Shown: positions 25,418-34,308, numbered from the stretch's first letter. The stretch: DNA of 64,000 bases from Variovorax sp. N23 (GCF_025486315.1 NZ_JAOOPY010000018.1:50062-114061); one strand, 5' to 3'. The notes: generated from the letters alone by a model not told the origin. Translations and numbers: made by a program.

Positions 25418-25476
25418 ACAGCGGTTTGAGCTGCAAGTAGGGTGTGCCCTGGCATGCTCCGATCGATGGGTAAATC

Positions 25477-26196
25477 GTGTCCGACCGCTTTTCTTCGTCT
25501 CCCCCCACCGTGCTGGGCCTGTCGCGCAACGCGGTCATCGCCGGCAGCGTGGTGCTGTTCCACGTGGCTGCGCTCTGGGCGCTGCAGAGCGGACTGATCC
25601 GCAAGGCCGCCGAAGTGGTGATTCCCGTGGAAATCCTGAGCGAGCTCATCGAGCCGCCCAAGCCCAAGGACCCGCCGCCACCACCGCCTCCGCCTCCTCC
25701 GGCCCCCAAGCCCAAAGAAGTCCGGACGCCGCCACCGCCGCGTCAGATGGCCATCCGCACGCCGGCACCTGCGCCGGATGCGCCCATCGGCGTCATTGAA
25801 CCGCCTCCTCCGTCACCCGCACCACAAGTGCCTCCGGCACCGCCAGCACCGCCAGCACCGCCGGCACCTCCACCTGCACCCCCAGCACCGCCTGTCTTGA
25901 AGCAGGTCGAGTTAACCGAGGGACAGACGCGATACATCCACGAGCCAAGAGCCGTATTCCCGGTCATGAGCAAGCGCTTGGGCGAAACCGGTACCGTTAT
26001 CGTCTCGGTCTACTACAACGCGCAGGGCATTCCTAAGCGCGCAGAGATTTTCAAGTCGAGCGGTTATGACCGACTCGACCAAGCGGCGCGCGAAGCCGTG
26101 ATGTCTTCACAGATCACGCCCATCAGGCAGCCGGGGATTGACGAGTCCACTGTCTTCGTGTTCAAGGCGCCGATCAGATTCGTACTTTCTCAATAA
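25477..26196 (+). CDS. tonB: Energy transducer TonB
   Basis: A 239-residue inner-membrane protein that passes proton-motive force to outer-membrane receptors. One N-terminal membrane anchor (about 17-38) contains the SxxxH pattern (S24-x3-H... region VVLFHVAALWAL). A proline-rich periplasmic spacer follows (about 60-142: poly-Pro run, then PPAPPAP repeats). The C-terminal domain (about 145-239) has RAVFPVMSKRLGETGTVIVSVYYNAQGIPKRAEIFKSSGYDRLDQAAREAV. The start is GTG at 25477, the only start near the anchor. It is first in tonB-exbB-exbD, the power unit for the siderophore receptor. Confidence 0.95.
   Translation: MSDRFSSSPPTVLGLSRNAVIAGSVVLFHVAALWALQSGLIRKAAEVVIPVEILSELIEPPKPKDPPPPPPPPPPAPKPKEVRTPPPPRQMAIRTPAPAPDAPIGVIEPPPPSPAPQVPPAPPAPPAPPAPPPAPPAPPVLKQVELTEGQTRYIHEPRAVFPVMSKRLGETGTVIVSVYYNAQGIPKRAEIFKSSGYDRLDQAAREAVMSSQITPIRQPGIDESTVFVFKAPIRFVLSQ
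25669..25895 (+). repeat. Proline-codon low-complexity repeats in tonB
   Basis: Two cytosine-rich tracts (about 25669-25705 and 25830-25895) encode a poly-proline run and tandem PPA units. The 9-base unit CCGCCAGCA and variants repeat imperfectly, so length variation between strains by slippage is likely. They form the rigid TonB spacer. Confidence 0.7.
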
Positions 26197-26214
26197 CCTC
26201 TTGGAGCTGCAGCA

Positions 26215-26925
26215 ATGGATTCCCACTTTGGCCTGATGAACCTATGGAGTCAGGGCGACATCGTCACCAAGGCCGTCGCCGTGCTGCTGATCGGCATGTC
26301 GCTCGCGTCCTGGATCGTGATCTTCATCAAGGCGCTGGACGTCATCAAGTACAAGCGCCTGGCGAAGCACTCGCAGGATTTCTGGCACAGCGAGGACTTC
26401 GCCACCGCGCTGAACAAGCTCGGCAAGGACGAAAGCAACCCTTTCCGCGCGCTGGCCCTCGAAGGCCGCGAAGCCGCGGCGCACCATCGCAACACCAAGG
26501 TGCATCTGCACGACGCGCTCGACGTGAGCGACTGGATCACGCGTTCGCTGCGCAACGGCATCGACGAATTCACCGCGCGCCTGCAATCCGGCCTGGCCGT
26601 GCTGGCCTCGGTCGGCTCGACCGCGCCGTTCATCGGCCTCTTCGGCACGGTGTGGGGCATCTACCACGCACTGATGAGCATCAGCTCGGCCGGCCAGGCC
26701 ACCATCGACAAGGTCGCCGGCCCGATCGGCGAGGCGCTCATCATGACGGCGCTCGGCCTCGCGGTCGCCATCCCCGCCGTGCTGGGCTACAACGCGCTGG
26801 TGCGCGGCAACAAGTTCGTGCTGACCAAGCTCAACAGCTTCGCGCACGACCTGCATGCCTACTTCGTGACCGGCGCGCGCGTGCAGTCGACCGACGCGAC
26901 CATCGTGCCGCTCAAGAAGGGGTAA
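26215..26925 (+). CDS. exbB: ExbB proton channel subunit
   Basis: A 236-residue MotA/TolQ/ExbB family protein, pentameric partner of TonB and ExbD. Three membrane helices are visible: about 17-38 (AVAVLLIGMSLASWIVIFIKAL), about 128-150 (LAVLASVGSTAPFIGLFGTVWGIYHAL) and about 172-195 (EALIMTALGLAVAIPAVLGYNALV). The conserved GLFGTVWGI and TALGLAVAIPAV motifs are present. It is 18 bases after tonB and 5 bases before exbD. Confidence 0.96.
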   Translation: MDSHFGLMNLWSQGDIVTKAVAVLLIGMSLASWIVIFIKALDVIKYKRLAKHSQDFWHSEDFATALNKLGKDESNPFRALALEGREAAAHHRNTKVHLHDALDVSDWITRSLRNGIDEFTARLQSGLAVLASVGSTAPFIGLFGTVWGIYHALMSISSAGQATIDKVAGPIGEALIMTALGLAVAIPAVLGYNALVRGNKFVLTKLNSFAHDLHAYFVTGARVQSTDATIVPLKKG

Positions 26926-26930
26926 CCGCC

Positions 26931-27347
<417 letters not shown>

Positions 27348-27392
27348 CGGGCCCTCGACCGGCGGCTGAAACAAATAAATCGATCGCGCCGA

Positions 27393-27425
27393 TTGACTTT
27401 TTTATTGAGAATAAATATCATTCAA
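27393..27425 (+). promoter_or_regulatory. hemP promoter overlapped by a Fur box
   Basis: TTGACT (27393-27398) and TATCAT (27416-27421) at exactly 17 bases form a good sigma-70 promoter. A Fur-type sequence with TTGAGAAT...ATCATTCAA (27405-27425) covers the spacer and -10. This predicts tight iron repression of hemP independent of tonB-exbBD. Confidence 0.72.
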
Positions 27426-27449
27426 TAATCGTTCGCCAAAGGAACCCAG

Positions 27450-27662
27450 ATGCCCGCAACACCCAACGCCTTCTCCGTTCTGAGCCATCCCTCGCTCGAC
27501 CAGTCGGGCAGTGGCACGGGGTCGTTACCTGTCGCCCGGCCAGCGCCCCTGGTCGAAAGCACCGAATTGCTGCGTGGCAGCAAGACCGTGGGCATCATGC
27601 ACAACGGCTCGCTCTACCGCCTGCAAGCCACCAAACTCGGCAAGCTGATCCTCACCAAGTGA
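27450..27662 (+). CDS. hemP: Hemin uptake protein HemP
   Basis: A 70-residue protein of the HemP/HmuP family, small Fur-controlled proteins found with haem or iron uptake genes; in Burkholderia relatives a member acts as a positive factor for haem receptor expression. The C-terminal conserved core is SKTVGIMHNGSLYRLQATKLGKLILTK. The N-terminal half is proline/serine-rich and variable. No haem receptor or hmu gene is adjacent here, so it may act in trans. Own Fur-controlled promoter and own terminator. Confidence 0.92.
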   Translation: MPATPNAFSVLSHPSLDQSGSGTGSLPVARPAPLVESTELLRGSKTVGIMHNGSLYRLQATKLGKLILTK

Positions 27663-27702
27663 TCGCGATCAGCCCGCCCCTCGCGCAAGTTTCATCGTGG
27701 GG

Positions 27703-27739
27703 CGACTCGAGGAGATCACTCTCCGAAGGGTCGTTTTTT
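27703..27739 (+). terminator. Probable hemP terminator
   Basis: Imperfect hairpin CGAC..GGAG-N6-CTCC..GTCG with an internal loop, followed by six T. It lies 40 bases after the hemP stop. Confidence 0.5.
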
Positions 27740-27740
27740 G

Positions 27741-27767
27741 CTAGCCAACGGTTCGCCGACTAGCCAA
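27741..27767. repeat. Direct repeat CTAGCCAA x2
   Basis: Two exact 8-base copies, 19 bases apart start to start, in the hemP-HbpS gap between two T-rich stretches. No function recognised. Confidence 0.3.
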
Positions 27768-27800
27768 GCTTTTTTTCCACCTTGACACCGCTTCAACGAA

Positions 27801-27826
27801 AACGCCGACCCTCAGGTCGGCGTTTT
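27801..27826. terminator. Bidirectional terminator between hemP and the HbpS-like gene
   Basis: Perfect 10-bp stem AACGCCGACC-CTCA-GGTCGGCGTT, with TT on the plus side and TTCG on the minus side. It mainly serves the leftward HbpS-like gene. Confidence 0.7.
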
Positions 27827-27851
27827 GCTTTGCAACGGCCGGTTGCGAATC

Positions 27852-28259
27852 TCAGAGACCGAGCGCTGCGATGCCGGCCTTGGCGATCTGTGCGTCTTCG
27901 TTCGACTTCACGCCGCTCACACCCACCGCCCCGATCACGTGGCCGTCCTTCATGATCGGCACACCGCCCTCGAGCAGCCCCTGCACCACCGGTGCCGTCA
28001 GGAACGCGGTGCGTCCGCCATTGATGATGTCTTCGTAGACCTTGCTGTCGCGACGGCCCATCGCCGCCGTGTGGGCCTTGGCCGGCGCGATGTGCGACGA
28101 CAGCGCTGCGGCGCCATCCAGACGCTGCAGCCACAGCAGGTTGCCTGCGTCGTCCGAGATCGCGATCGTCACGGCCCAGTTGTTCTTGAGCGCTTCGGCT
28201 TCGGCAGCTGCCGCGATGGCCTTGACGTCGGCGAGTTCGAGAAAGGACTTGGTCTTCAT
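27852..28259 (-). CDS. GlcG/HbpS-type haem-binding family protein
   Basis: A 135-residue protein of the GlcG/HbpS (DUF336) family; HbpS relatives bind haem or iron. Family blocks are AEALKNNWAVTIAISDDAGNLLWLQRLDGA, the SHIAPAKAHTAAMGR segment and the C-terminal GGVPIMKDGHVIGAVGVSGVKSNEDAQIAKAGI. No signal peptide is visible. It is convergent with hemP, at the edge of the iron region. Other GlcG members lie in glycolate operons, so a haem role here is suggested by context and is not proven. Confidence 0.87.
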   Translation of the reverse strand: MKTKSFLELADVKAIAAAAEAEALKNNWAVTIAISDDAGNLLWLQRLDGAAALSSHIAPAKAHTAAMGRRDSKVYEDIINGGRTAFLTAPVVQGLLEGGVPIMKDGHVIGAVGVSGVKSNEDAQIAKAGIAALGL

Positions 28260-28426
28260 GGCTGGAACGGGTGGTTGGAAAAGCCTGCAAGCATAGCGCG
28301 CGCATCCGCTTGGCCGTTTTCCGGATGCCGGAACAGGGGCATGCGCTTTTTGTCACGAACCGGCTGGCCCGCGTCCTAAAATGAGCGCTGACCTGCAGTC
28401 CGCAGCCAACCCCAGGAGTTTCAGCA

Positions 28427-29128
28427 ATGAACGACCGCGTCAACACCCTCGACACCGCCGTCGGCTATGGCCAGACCCTGCCTCAGGCGGAGCGCCAGCG
28501 CGTCCTGCGCAACACCTACTGGCTGCTGGCCCTGAGCCTGCTGCCCACCGTTCTGGGCGCCTGGATGGGCGTGGCCACCGGCATCACCCGTTCGCTCACG
28601 GGCGGCCTCGGCCTCATCGTGTTCATGGGCGGCGCCTTCGGCTTCATGTTCGCCATCGAGAAAACCAAGAACTCGGCCGCCGGCGTGCCGGTGCTGCTGG
28701 CCTTCACCTTCTTCATGGGCCTGATGCTGTCGCGGCTGATCGCCATGGTGCTGGGTTTCAAGAACGGCTCCGACCTCATCATGATCGCGTTCGGCGGCAC
28801 AGCCGGCGTGTTCTTCGCGATGGCGTCGCTCGCCACCGTCATCAAGCGCGACCTGTCGAGCATGGGCAAGTGGCTCTTCGTCGGCGCCATGGTGCTGATG
28901 GTGGGTGCGGTCATCAACATCTTCGTCGGATCGAGCGCGGGCATGATGGCGATCTCGGTGGCTGCCATCGCGATCTTCTCGGCCTACATGCTGTACGACC
29001 TGAAGCAGATCATCGACGGCGGCGAGACCAACTACATCAGCGCGACACTGGCGCTTTACTTGGATCTCTTCAACGTGTTCCAGAGCCTGCTGGCGCTGCT
29101 CGGCATCTTCGGCGGCGAGCGCGACTGA
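28427..29128 (+). CDS. Bax inhibitor-1 / YccA family membrane protein
   Basis: A 233-residue inner-membrane protein of the BI-1 family with about seven hydrophobic helices between residues 27 and 232, ending near the family-typical LYLDLFNVFQSLLALLGIFGGERD. The YLDxFNxFxxLLxL ending and the MLYDLKQIIDGGETNYISATLALY block are diagnostic. E. coli YccA modulates FtsH proteolysis and other members behave as pH-sensitive calcium leak channels; which applies here is unknown. CAGGAG ribosome-binding site 9 bases before the ATG. Single-gene transcript, convergent with rlmD. Confidence 0.92.
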   Translation: MNDRVNTLDTAVGYGQTLPQAERQRVLRNTYWLLALSLLPTVLGAWMGVATGITRSLTGGLGLIVFMGGAFGFMFAIEKTKNSAAGVPVLLAFTFFMGLMLSRLIAMVLGFKNGSDLIMIAFGGTAGVFFAMASLATVIKRDLSSMGKWLFVGAMVLMVGAVINIFVGSSAGMMAISVAAIAIFSAYMLYDLKQIIDGGETNYISATLALYLDLFNVFQSLLALLGIFGGERD

Positions 29129-29151
29129 CCGGTTCGCCCGCTCCATACAAG

Positions 29152-29174
29152 AAAGGCCCCGTCGGGGCCTTTCT
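29152..29174. terminator. Bidirectional terminator between the BI-1 gene and rlmD
   Basis: Perfect 9-bp stem AAAGGCCCC-GTC-GGGGCCTTT. It ends one base before the rlmD stop codon region. Confidence 0.8.
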
Positions 29175-30620
29175 TCATGGCCGGTCGAAGACGGCGATCG
29201 ATTCGACGTGCGCCGTGTGCGGAAACATGTTGACCACGCCGGCCGCCGTGCAGCGGTACCCGGCCTGATGCACCAGCAGGCCGGCGTCGCGCGCCAGCGT
29301 CGACGGGTTGCAGCTCACGTAGACGATGCGCTTCGGCGCCGTCCAGCCTGAGGGCAGTCCACCTTCCTGCTGATGCAGGTCGGCCAAGGCCTTGGCCAGC
29401 GCGAAGGCGCCTTCGCGCGGCGGGTCGACCAGCCATTTGTCGGCGGCGCCATCGGCCACCAGCATCTCCGGCGTCATCTCGAACAGGTTGCGCGCCACGA
29501 AGCGCGTGGGCGCCAGCGCGCCGCGCGGCGGCACGGCCGGGCGGTTGCGCTCGAAGTTGTCGGTGGCCCGGCCGACCAGCGTGTCGCTGCCCTCGATACC
29601 CAGCACCTCGCGCGCACGCGTGGCCAGTGGCAGCGTGAAATTTCCCAGGCCGCAGAACCAGTCGATCACGCGCTCGTCGGCCTGCACGTCGAGCAGCCGG
29701 AGGGCGCGCCCGACCAGCACGCGGTTGATGTGCGGGTTGACCTGCGTGAAGTCCGTCGGTTTGAATGGCATCGTGACGCCGAAAGCAGGCAGGGCATAGG
29801 ACAGCACCGGGCCGCCCTCGTCGAGCAACTTGACCGTGTCCGGCCCCTTGGGCTGCAGCCACCACTGCACGCCAGGGTTCAACGACGCGAAGTCGCGCAG
29901 GCGCTGCAGGTCAGCGGCGGACAGCGGCTCCAGATGGCGCAGCACCAAAGCGATCACGCCCAGCCCGATGCCGTCCGGCGCATCGCCGCAGGCCAGTTCG
30001 ATCTGCGGACACGTGTCGTGGGCGTCGAGCGAACCGATGAGCGCGCGCAGCGGCATCAGCATGTCGCTCACCGGCGCGGGCAGCACCGGACACACTTGCA
30101 TGTCGGCGAGGTAGCGGCTCTTGCGCTCGTGAAAGCCGATCAGCACCGTGCCCTTCTTCACCACGTGACGCACCGACAGCCGCGCCCGATAGCGGTAGTG
30201 CCAGGCCGGCCCTTCCAGCGGACGCAACACGTTCTCGGGCTTCACCTTGCCGAGGTGCCACAGGTTGTCTTCCAGCGCCCGCTGCTTGACCGCCACCTGG
30301 GCCACCGCGTCGAGGTGCTGCATCTTGCAGCCGCCGCAGGCGCCGGTGTGCAGCCCGAAGTGCGGACAGCCGGGGCGCACGCGCTGAGACGACTCGCGGC
30401 GGATCGCGCTGACCGTACCCTGGGCCCAGTTGTTCTTCTTGCGATGCTGGTTGAACTGCACTTCCTCGAAGGGCAAGGCGCCTTCGATGAACACCACCAT
30501 CCCGTCTGCCTTGTGGGCCACGCCCTGGGCCTCGAGGTCGAGCGACTCGACGGTCAGCCATTCATCGCGGGCATCGGGGGCAGCCGGGGCCGTGCCGCCT
30601 TTTTCTGTCTTTTCGGTCAT
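29175..30620 (-). CDS. rlmD: 23S rRNA (uracil-1939-C5)-methyltransferase RlmD
   Basis: A 481-residue SAM-dependent enzyme (RumA family). An N-terminal TRAM domain (about 20-80) is followed by the [4Fe-4S] cysteines C85, C95 and C98 (CPHFG..ACGGCKMQH), with the fourth in MQVCPVLPAP. The C-terminal methyltransferase has DWFCGLGNFTLPLA, DPPREGA and the catalytic YVSCNPSTLARD. Length is slightly above E. coli RlmD (433). It is the last gene of the leftward surE-pcm-nlpD-rlmD run, 74 bases after nlpD. Confidence 0.95.
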   Translation of the reverse strand: MTEKTEKGGTAPAAPDARDEWLTVESLDLEAQGVAHKADGMVVFIEGALPFEEVQFNQHRKKNNWAQGTVSAIRRESSQRVRPGCPHFGLHTGACGGCKMQHLDAVAQVAVKQRALEDNLWHLGKVKPENVLRPLEGPAWHYRYRARLSVRHVVKKGTVLIGFHERKSRYLADMQVCPVLPAPVSDMLMPLRALIGSLDAHDTCPQIELACGDAPDGIGLGVIALVLRHLEPLSAADLQRLRDFASLNPGVQWWLQPKGPDTVKLLDEGGPVLSYALPAFGVTMPFKPTDFTQVNPHINRVLVGRALRLLDVQADERVIDWFCGLGNFTLPLATRAREVLGIEGSDTLVGRATDNFERNRPAVPPRGALAPTRFVARNLFEMTPEMLVADGAADKWLVDPPREGAFALAKALADLHQQEGGLPSGWTAPKRIVYVSCNPSTLARDAGLLVHQAGYRCTAAGVVNMFPHTAHVESIAVFDRP

Positions 30621-30694
30621 GCTGGATTGTCTCAGGCGGCCCGATGCCGCACGGCGCGCGCTGGGGCGCGCCGTCGTCGTGGGGATGCGGCGGG

Positions 30695-31585
30695 CTACTG
30701 GCGCGAGGGCAGATAACGCGCCGGGTCGACCGGCTTGCCCTGGCGGCGGATCTCGAAGTGGAGCTTCACACGGTCGGCATCGCTGTTGCCCATTTCCGCG
30801 ATCTTCTGCCCCTTCTGCACCGACTGGTCTTCCTTCACCAGCAGCGCCTGGTTGTGCGCATAGGCGGTGAGGTAGGTGTTGTTGTGCTTCAGGATGATGA
30901 GGTTGCCGTAGCCGCGCAATCCGGCGCCGGCGTACACCACACGCCCATCGGCCGCGGCGAGCACCGAATCGCCCGCCTTGCCGCTGATGTCCAGGCCCTT
31001 GTTCTTGGCTTCGTCGAAACCGGCGATAAGCGTGCCGTGCGCAGGCCAGATCCAGCCGAGGTCGTCGTCACCCGACGCCGCAGCAGGCGGCGTCGCCGGC
31101 TTGGCCGGGGCACTGGCCGCCGCCCCGGGTGCCGACGGCGTCACGGTGGCTTGCGGCGCGACCGGCCGCGTCACGACGCCGTTGGGCTCTACCGTGGCCG
31201 CCGCCGCGACGCTGGCGCCCGGCGCGATCACCCGCAGGACCTGCCCGACTTCGATCAGGTCCGGATTGTCGAGGTTGTTCCAGCGCGCGATGTTCTGCCA
31301 GGTCTGGCCGGTCTCGCTGGCAATGCGGCGGATGGTGTCACCGGGACGCACGGCGTAGTAGCCCGGCTTGCCGTAGTTCTCGATGCCCGGCAGCGGTTTG
31401 CCGGACGCGTCGGTGGTGATGGGTGGAAGACCCGGCGCAAGCGGGGTGGTACTGCCGTTGCCGCGGGCCATGATGCCGCGGTCTTCGACCGGCACGGGAC
31501 CGCTCGGCGAAGCACACCCTGCAACCACGAGCACCGACGCCAACATCAAACCAGCCGCCCAGCGCCGATTGCCAAAACCCTGCAT
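30695..31585 (-). CDS. nlpD: NlpD-type LysM/M23 murein hydrolase activator lipoprotein
   Basis: A 296-residue lipoprotein; the signal ends LVVAGC (lipidated cysteine near residue 23). A LysM peptidoglycan-binding domain lies near 95-145 (YAVRPGDTIRRIASETGQTWQNIARWNNL). An alanine/proline linker leads to a C-terminal M23 domain (about 190-296) ending HFEIRRQGKPVDPARYLP. The first zinc-ligand position of active M23 peptidases is not conserved (LIAGFDEAKNKGLDISG), as in NlpD/EnvC, so it should activate an amidase and not cut peptidoglycan itself. The ATG at 31585 is used. 11 bases after pcm. Confidence 0.93.
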   Translation of the reverse strand: MQGFGNRRWAAGLMLASVLVVAGCASPSGPVPVEDRGIMARGNGSTTPLAPGLPPITTDASGKPLPGIENYGKPGYYAVRPGDTIRRIASETGQTWQNIARWNNLDNPDLIEVGQVLRVIAPGASVAAAATVEPNGVVTRPVAPQATVTPSAPGAAASAPAKPATPPAAASGDDDLGWIWPAHGTLIAGFDEAKNKGLDISGKAGDSVLAAADGRVVYAGAGLRGYGNLIILKHNNTYLTAYAHNQALLVKEDQSVQKGQKIAEMGNSDADRVKLHFEIRRQGKPVDPARYLPSRQ

Positions 31586-31596
31586 GTGTTCGTCCT

Positions 31597-32379
31597 TCAA
31601 GCAATCCCCGATTTTAGGGGGACAAAATGAACCGCCTCAAGAACGCGGCGTTGCAGTCCCGTGACGGTTTTATCGATCACGACCAATGCCTGTCCGCCGC
31701 CGGGCGAATGGGTCGGCGCCACGATGCGCCCGCCGACCGCCAACTGCTCGACCCAGGCGTCGGGCACGGCCTCGCCGCCCGCCGCCGCAATGATGCCGGC
31801 GTAGGGTCCGCCCTTGGCATAGCCCACCATGCCGTCGCCGAGCAGGAGGTGCACCGTCGCCAGCCGGAACGGCCGCAGGTTCGCCCGGGCGCGCTCGTGC
31901 AACCCGCGCAGCCGTTCGATGCTGTAGACCTCGCTCGCCACGTGGCTCAGCACGGTGGCCTGATAGCCGCATCCGGTGCCGATCTCCAGCACCCGGCCCA
32001 GCCTTTCGTTCGGCTTGCCGGCCAGCGCCGGTGCCCCGAGCAGCAGTTCGATCATGCGCGCCACCACGTTGGGCTTGGAGATCGTCTGGCCCAGGCCGAT
32101 CGGCAGGCTGGTGTCCTCGTAGGCCTGGTTGACGAGCGCGCTGTCGACGAAACGATGCCGCTCGACCGCGCCCATGGCCCGCAGCACGCGCGCATCGGCC
32201 ACGCCTTGCGCGGCCAGACGCTGCACCATCCGTGCACGGATGGCGTCGGAAGCCATCGATGGCGCGGTCGGCACCAGAGGGCGAACCGGGACGGCGGGTT
32301 GACGGCCTCGGGTGACGGCGGATGCCGTGGGCGTCAGACGCACCGGGAACCCCGGCCTCGAAGGCGGCTTGGATGACAT
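31597..32379 (-). CDS. pcm: Protein-L-isoaspartate O-methyltransferase
   Basis: A 260-residue SAM-dependent repair enzyme that methylates isoaspartyl residues in damaged proteins. SAM motif I is GRVLEIGTGCGYQATVLS; other family blocks are FVDSALVNQAYEDTSLPIGLGQTISKP and GMVGYAKGGPYAGIIAAAGGEAVP. The core begins near residue 45; the first 40 residues form a proline/arginine-rich extension absent from E. coli Pcm (208 residues), and a start near 32256 is an alternative. It lies 38 bases after surE, the conserved surE-pcm-nlpD order. Confidence 0.95.
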   Translation of the reverse strand: MSSKPPSRPGFPVRLTPTASAVTRGRQPAVPVRPLVPTAPSMASDAIRARMVQRLAAQGVADARVLRAMGAVERHRFVDSALVNQAYEDTSLPIGLGQTISKPNVVARMIELLLGAPALAGKPNERLGRVLEIGTGCGYQATVLSHVASEVYSIERLRGLHERARANLRPFRLATVHLLLGDGMVGYAKGGPYAGIIAAAGGEAVPDAWVEQLAVGGRIVAPTHSPGGGQALVVIDKTVTGLQRRVLEAVHFVPLKSGIA

Positions 32380-32416
32380 CAGCGGCAGCTCCCGCTGCGC
32401 GACAGGGGGCGCACGG

Positions 32417-33175
32417 TCACCGCAGCAGACGCGTCACGGTGTCGCGCCATTGGCCGAGATTGGCGTGGTCCGTCAAATCGATCTGCAAGGGCGTGAGCGC
32501 CACATGGCCTTCGGACGTGGCATGGAAATCGGTGCCTTCGCCGCTATCCTTGGCGCCCCCGGCACCGGCGATCCAGTACATGGTTTCGCCGCGCGGACTC
32601 TCCTGGGTGATCACCTTTTCCGCCGCATGCCGGCGACCGAGACGACAGACCTTGATGGGCTTCAACGCGTCGAAAGGCCGGTTCGGAATGTTGACGTTCA
32701 ACAGCCACGCCGGCCCTTCGAGCATGCGCTCGCGCTCGATGCGTTCGACTAGGCGGCGTGCGACCTGCGCAGCCGCATCGATATGCGCCCAGCCCTTTTC
32801 GATCTGCGAGAAGGCGATGGCCGGAACGCCGAAGAGGTAGGCCTCCATCGCCGCGCCGACGGTCCCGGAATAGATGGTGTCGTCGCCCATGTTGGCGCCG
32901 TTGTTGATCCCCGACACGACCAGGTCGGGCCTGTAGCCGAGCACCCCCTTGAGCGCGATGTGCACGCAATCGGCGGGCGTGCCCGTGACGTAGCGAAATC
33001 CGTTGTGGGCCTGGTGAACGTACAGCGGTGCGGCCAGCGTCAGCGCATTCGACTTGGCGCTGTTGTTGTGCTCCGGGGCGATCACCTCGACATCGGCGAG
33101 GTCCTTGAGCGCATCGTTCAGGGCGACGATGCCGGGAGCCTGGAAGCCGTCGTCGTTGGAAATGAGTATCTTCAT
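32417..33175 (-). CDS. surE: 5'/3'-nucleotidase SurE
   Basis: A 252-residue divalent-metal nucleoside monophosphate phosphatase. The metal-binding ILISNDDGFQAPGI (D8, D9) opens the protein, then EHNNSAKSNALTL, VTGTPADCVHIAL and DLVVSGINNGANMGDDTIYSGTVGAAMEA are all intact. The start at 33175 is where the family begins; the frame is open upstream but that part reads against the oxidoreductase gene. First gene of the leftward surE-pcm-nlpD-rlmD run. Confidence 0.97.
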   Translation of the reverse strand: MKILISNDDGFQAPGIVALNDALKDLADVEVIAPEHNNSAKSNALTLAAPLYVHQAHNGFRYVTGTPADCVHIALKGVLGYRPDLVVSGINNGANMGDDTIYSGTVGAAMEAYLFGVPAIAFSQIEKGWAHIDAAAQVARRLVERIERERMLEGPAWLLNVNIPNRPFDALKPIKVCRLGRRHAAEKVITQESPRGETMYWIAGAGGAKDSGEGTDFHATSEGHVALTPLQIDLTDHANLGQWRDTVTRLLR

Positions 33176-33299
33176 GGCATCTGGGAGTGCGCGCGATTGT
33201 AGGCCGCGGGCCGGTCGCCGCAGGGACAAGAAGCGCATCCCGTGCCCCCTATCATGGGCCGCACCCCGGTCCGAGCGACCCATCGAAGGAGACATCTGC

Positions 33300-34286
33300 A
33301 TGCATGCCTGGCTTTGCGACAACCCGACCGGCGTCGACGCGCTGAACTGGAAGGAACTGCCCACGCCCACCCCCGGCCCGGGGCAGGTGCTGATCGAGAT
33401 CAAGGCCGCGAGCCTGAACTTCCCCGACCTCTTGATCGTCCAGAACAAATACCAGATGAAGCCGCCGCTGCCCTTCGTGCCGGGTTCGGAGTACGCAGGC
33501 GTCGTGCAGTCCGTCGGCGACGGCGTCACCCACCTCGAGCCCGGCCAACACGTGGCCTGCCTCTCCGGCACCGGCGGCTTCGCCACGCACGTGATCGCGC
33601 CAGCCGCGCTGTGCATGCCCTTGCCCGCGGGCTTCGACCTGATCGACGCGGCCGCCTTCATCATGACCTACGGCACGTCGTGGCACGCGCTCATGGACCG
33701 GGCACAACTGAAGGCCGGAGAAACGGTGCTGGTCCTCGGTGCGGCGGGCGGCGTTGGCACGGCCGCAATCCAGATCGCCAAGGCCGCCGGCGCGACGGTA
33801 ATAGCCGCCGCATCGACCGACGAGAAATGCGCGCTCTGCGAATCGCTCGGCGCCGACCGCAGCATCAATTACACGACGCACGCCCTGCCGACCGGCTTTC
33901 GCGATGCGATCAAGGAAGCCACCGGCGGCCAGGGGCCCGACGTGATCTACGACCCGGTCGGCGGCGACTTCGCCGAACCGGCATTCCGCTCCATTGCATG
34001 GCGCGGTCGCTATCTCGTGGTCGGATTCGCTGGAGGCGCCATTCCCGCGCTTCCGCTCAATCTGACGCTGCTCAAGGGTGCATCGATTGTCGGCGTGTTC
34101 TGGGGCGACTTCGCCCGGCGCGAACCGAAGGCGAATGCACGAATGATGTCGGAATTGGCGACGTGGTATGCGCAGGGAAAGATCAAGCCGGTGATCGACA
34201 GCACCATGCCCATGGCCGAATTGAAAGCGGCCTATGCCCACATGGGTTCGCGGAGCGTCAAAGGCAAGCTGGTGATGGTGAACTGA
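33300..34286 (+). CDS. NADPH:quinone oxidoreductase family protein (zinc-independent MDR)
   Basis: A 328-residue medium-chain dehydrogenase/reductase. The N-terminal GroES-like domain has PGPGQVLIEIKAASLNFPDLLIVQNKYQ and FVPGSEYAGVV. The Rossmann motif LGAAGGVGTAAIQIAKAAG follows near residue 145-163. Zinc-binding cysteines are absent, as in quinone oxidoreductases and related enoyl reductases. The ATG at 33300 has GAAGGAG 8 bases upstream. Divergent from surE and followed by a terminator. The exact substrate is unknown. Confidence 0.92.
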   Translation: MHAWLCDNPTGVDALNWKELPTPTPGPGQVLIEIKAASLNFPDLLIVQNKYQMKPPLPFVPGSEYAGVVQSVGDGVTHLEPGQHVACLSGTGGFATHVIAPAALCMPLPAGFDLIDAAAFIMTYGTSWHALMDRAQLKAGETVLVLGAAGGVGTAAIQIAKAAGATVIAAASTDEKCALCESLGADRSINYTTHALPTGFRDAIKEATGGQGPDVIYDPVGGDFAEPAFRSIAWRGRYLVVGFAGGAIPALPLNLTLLKGASIVGVFWGDFARREPKANARMMSELATWYAQGKIKPVIDSTMPMAELKAAYAHMGSRSVKGKLVMVN

Positions 34287-34308
34287 CCACGAGACAACGC
34301 CAACGAAA

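Noticed and set aside
25830..25895. Tandem repeat array resembling a CRISPR or VNTR
   Set aside because: The repeats are PPA codons inside tonB, in frame, with no spacers.
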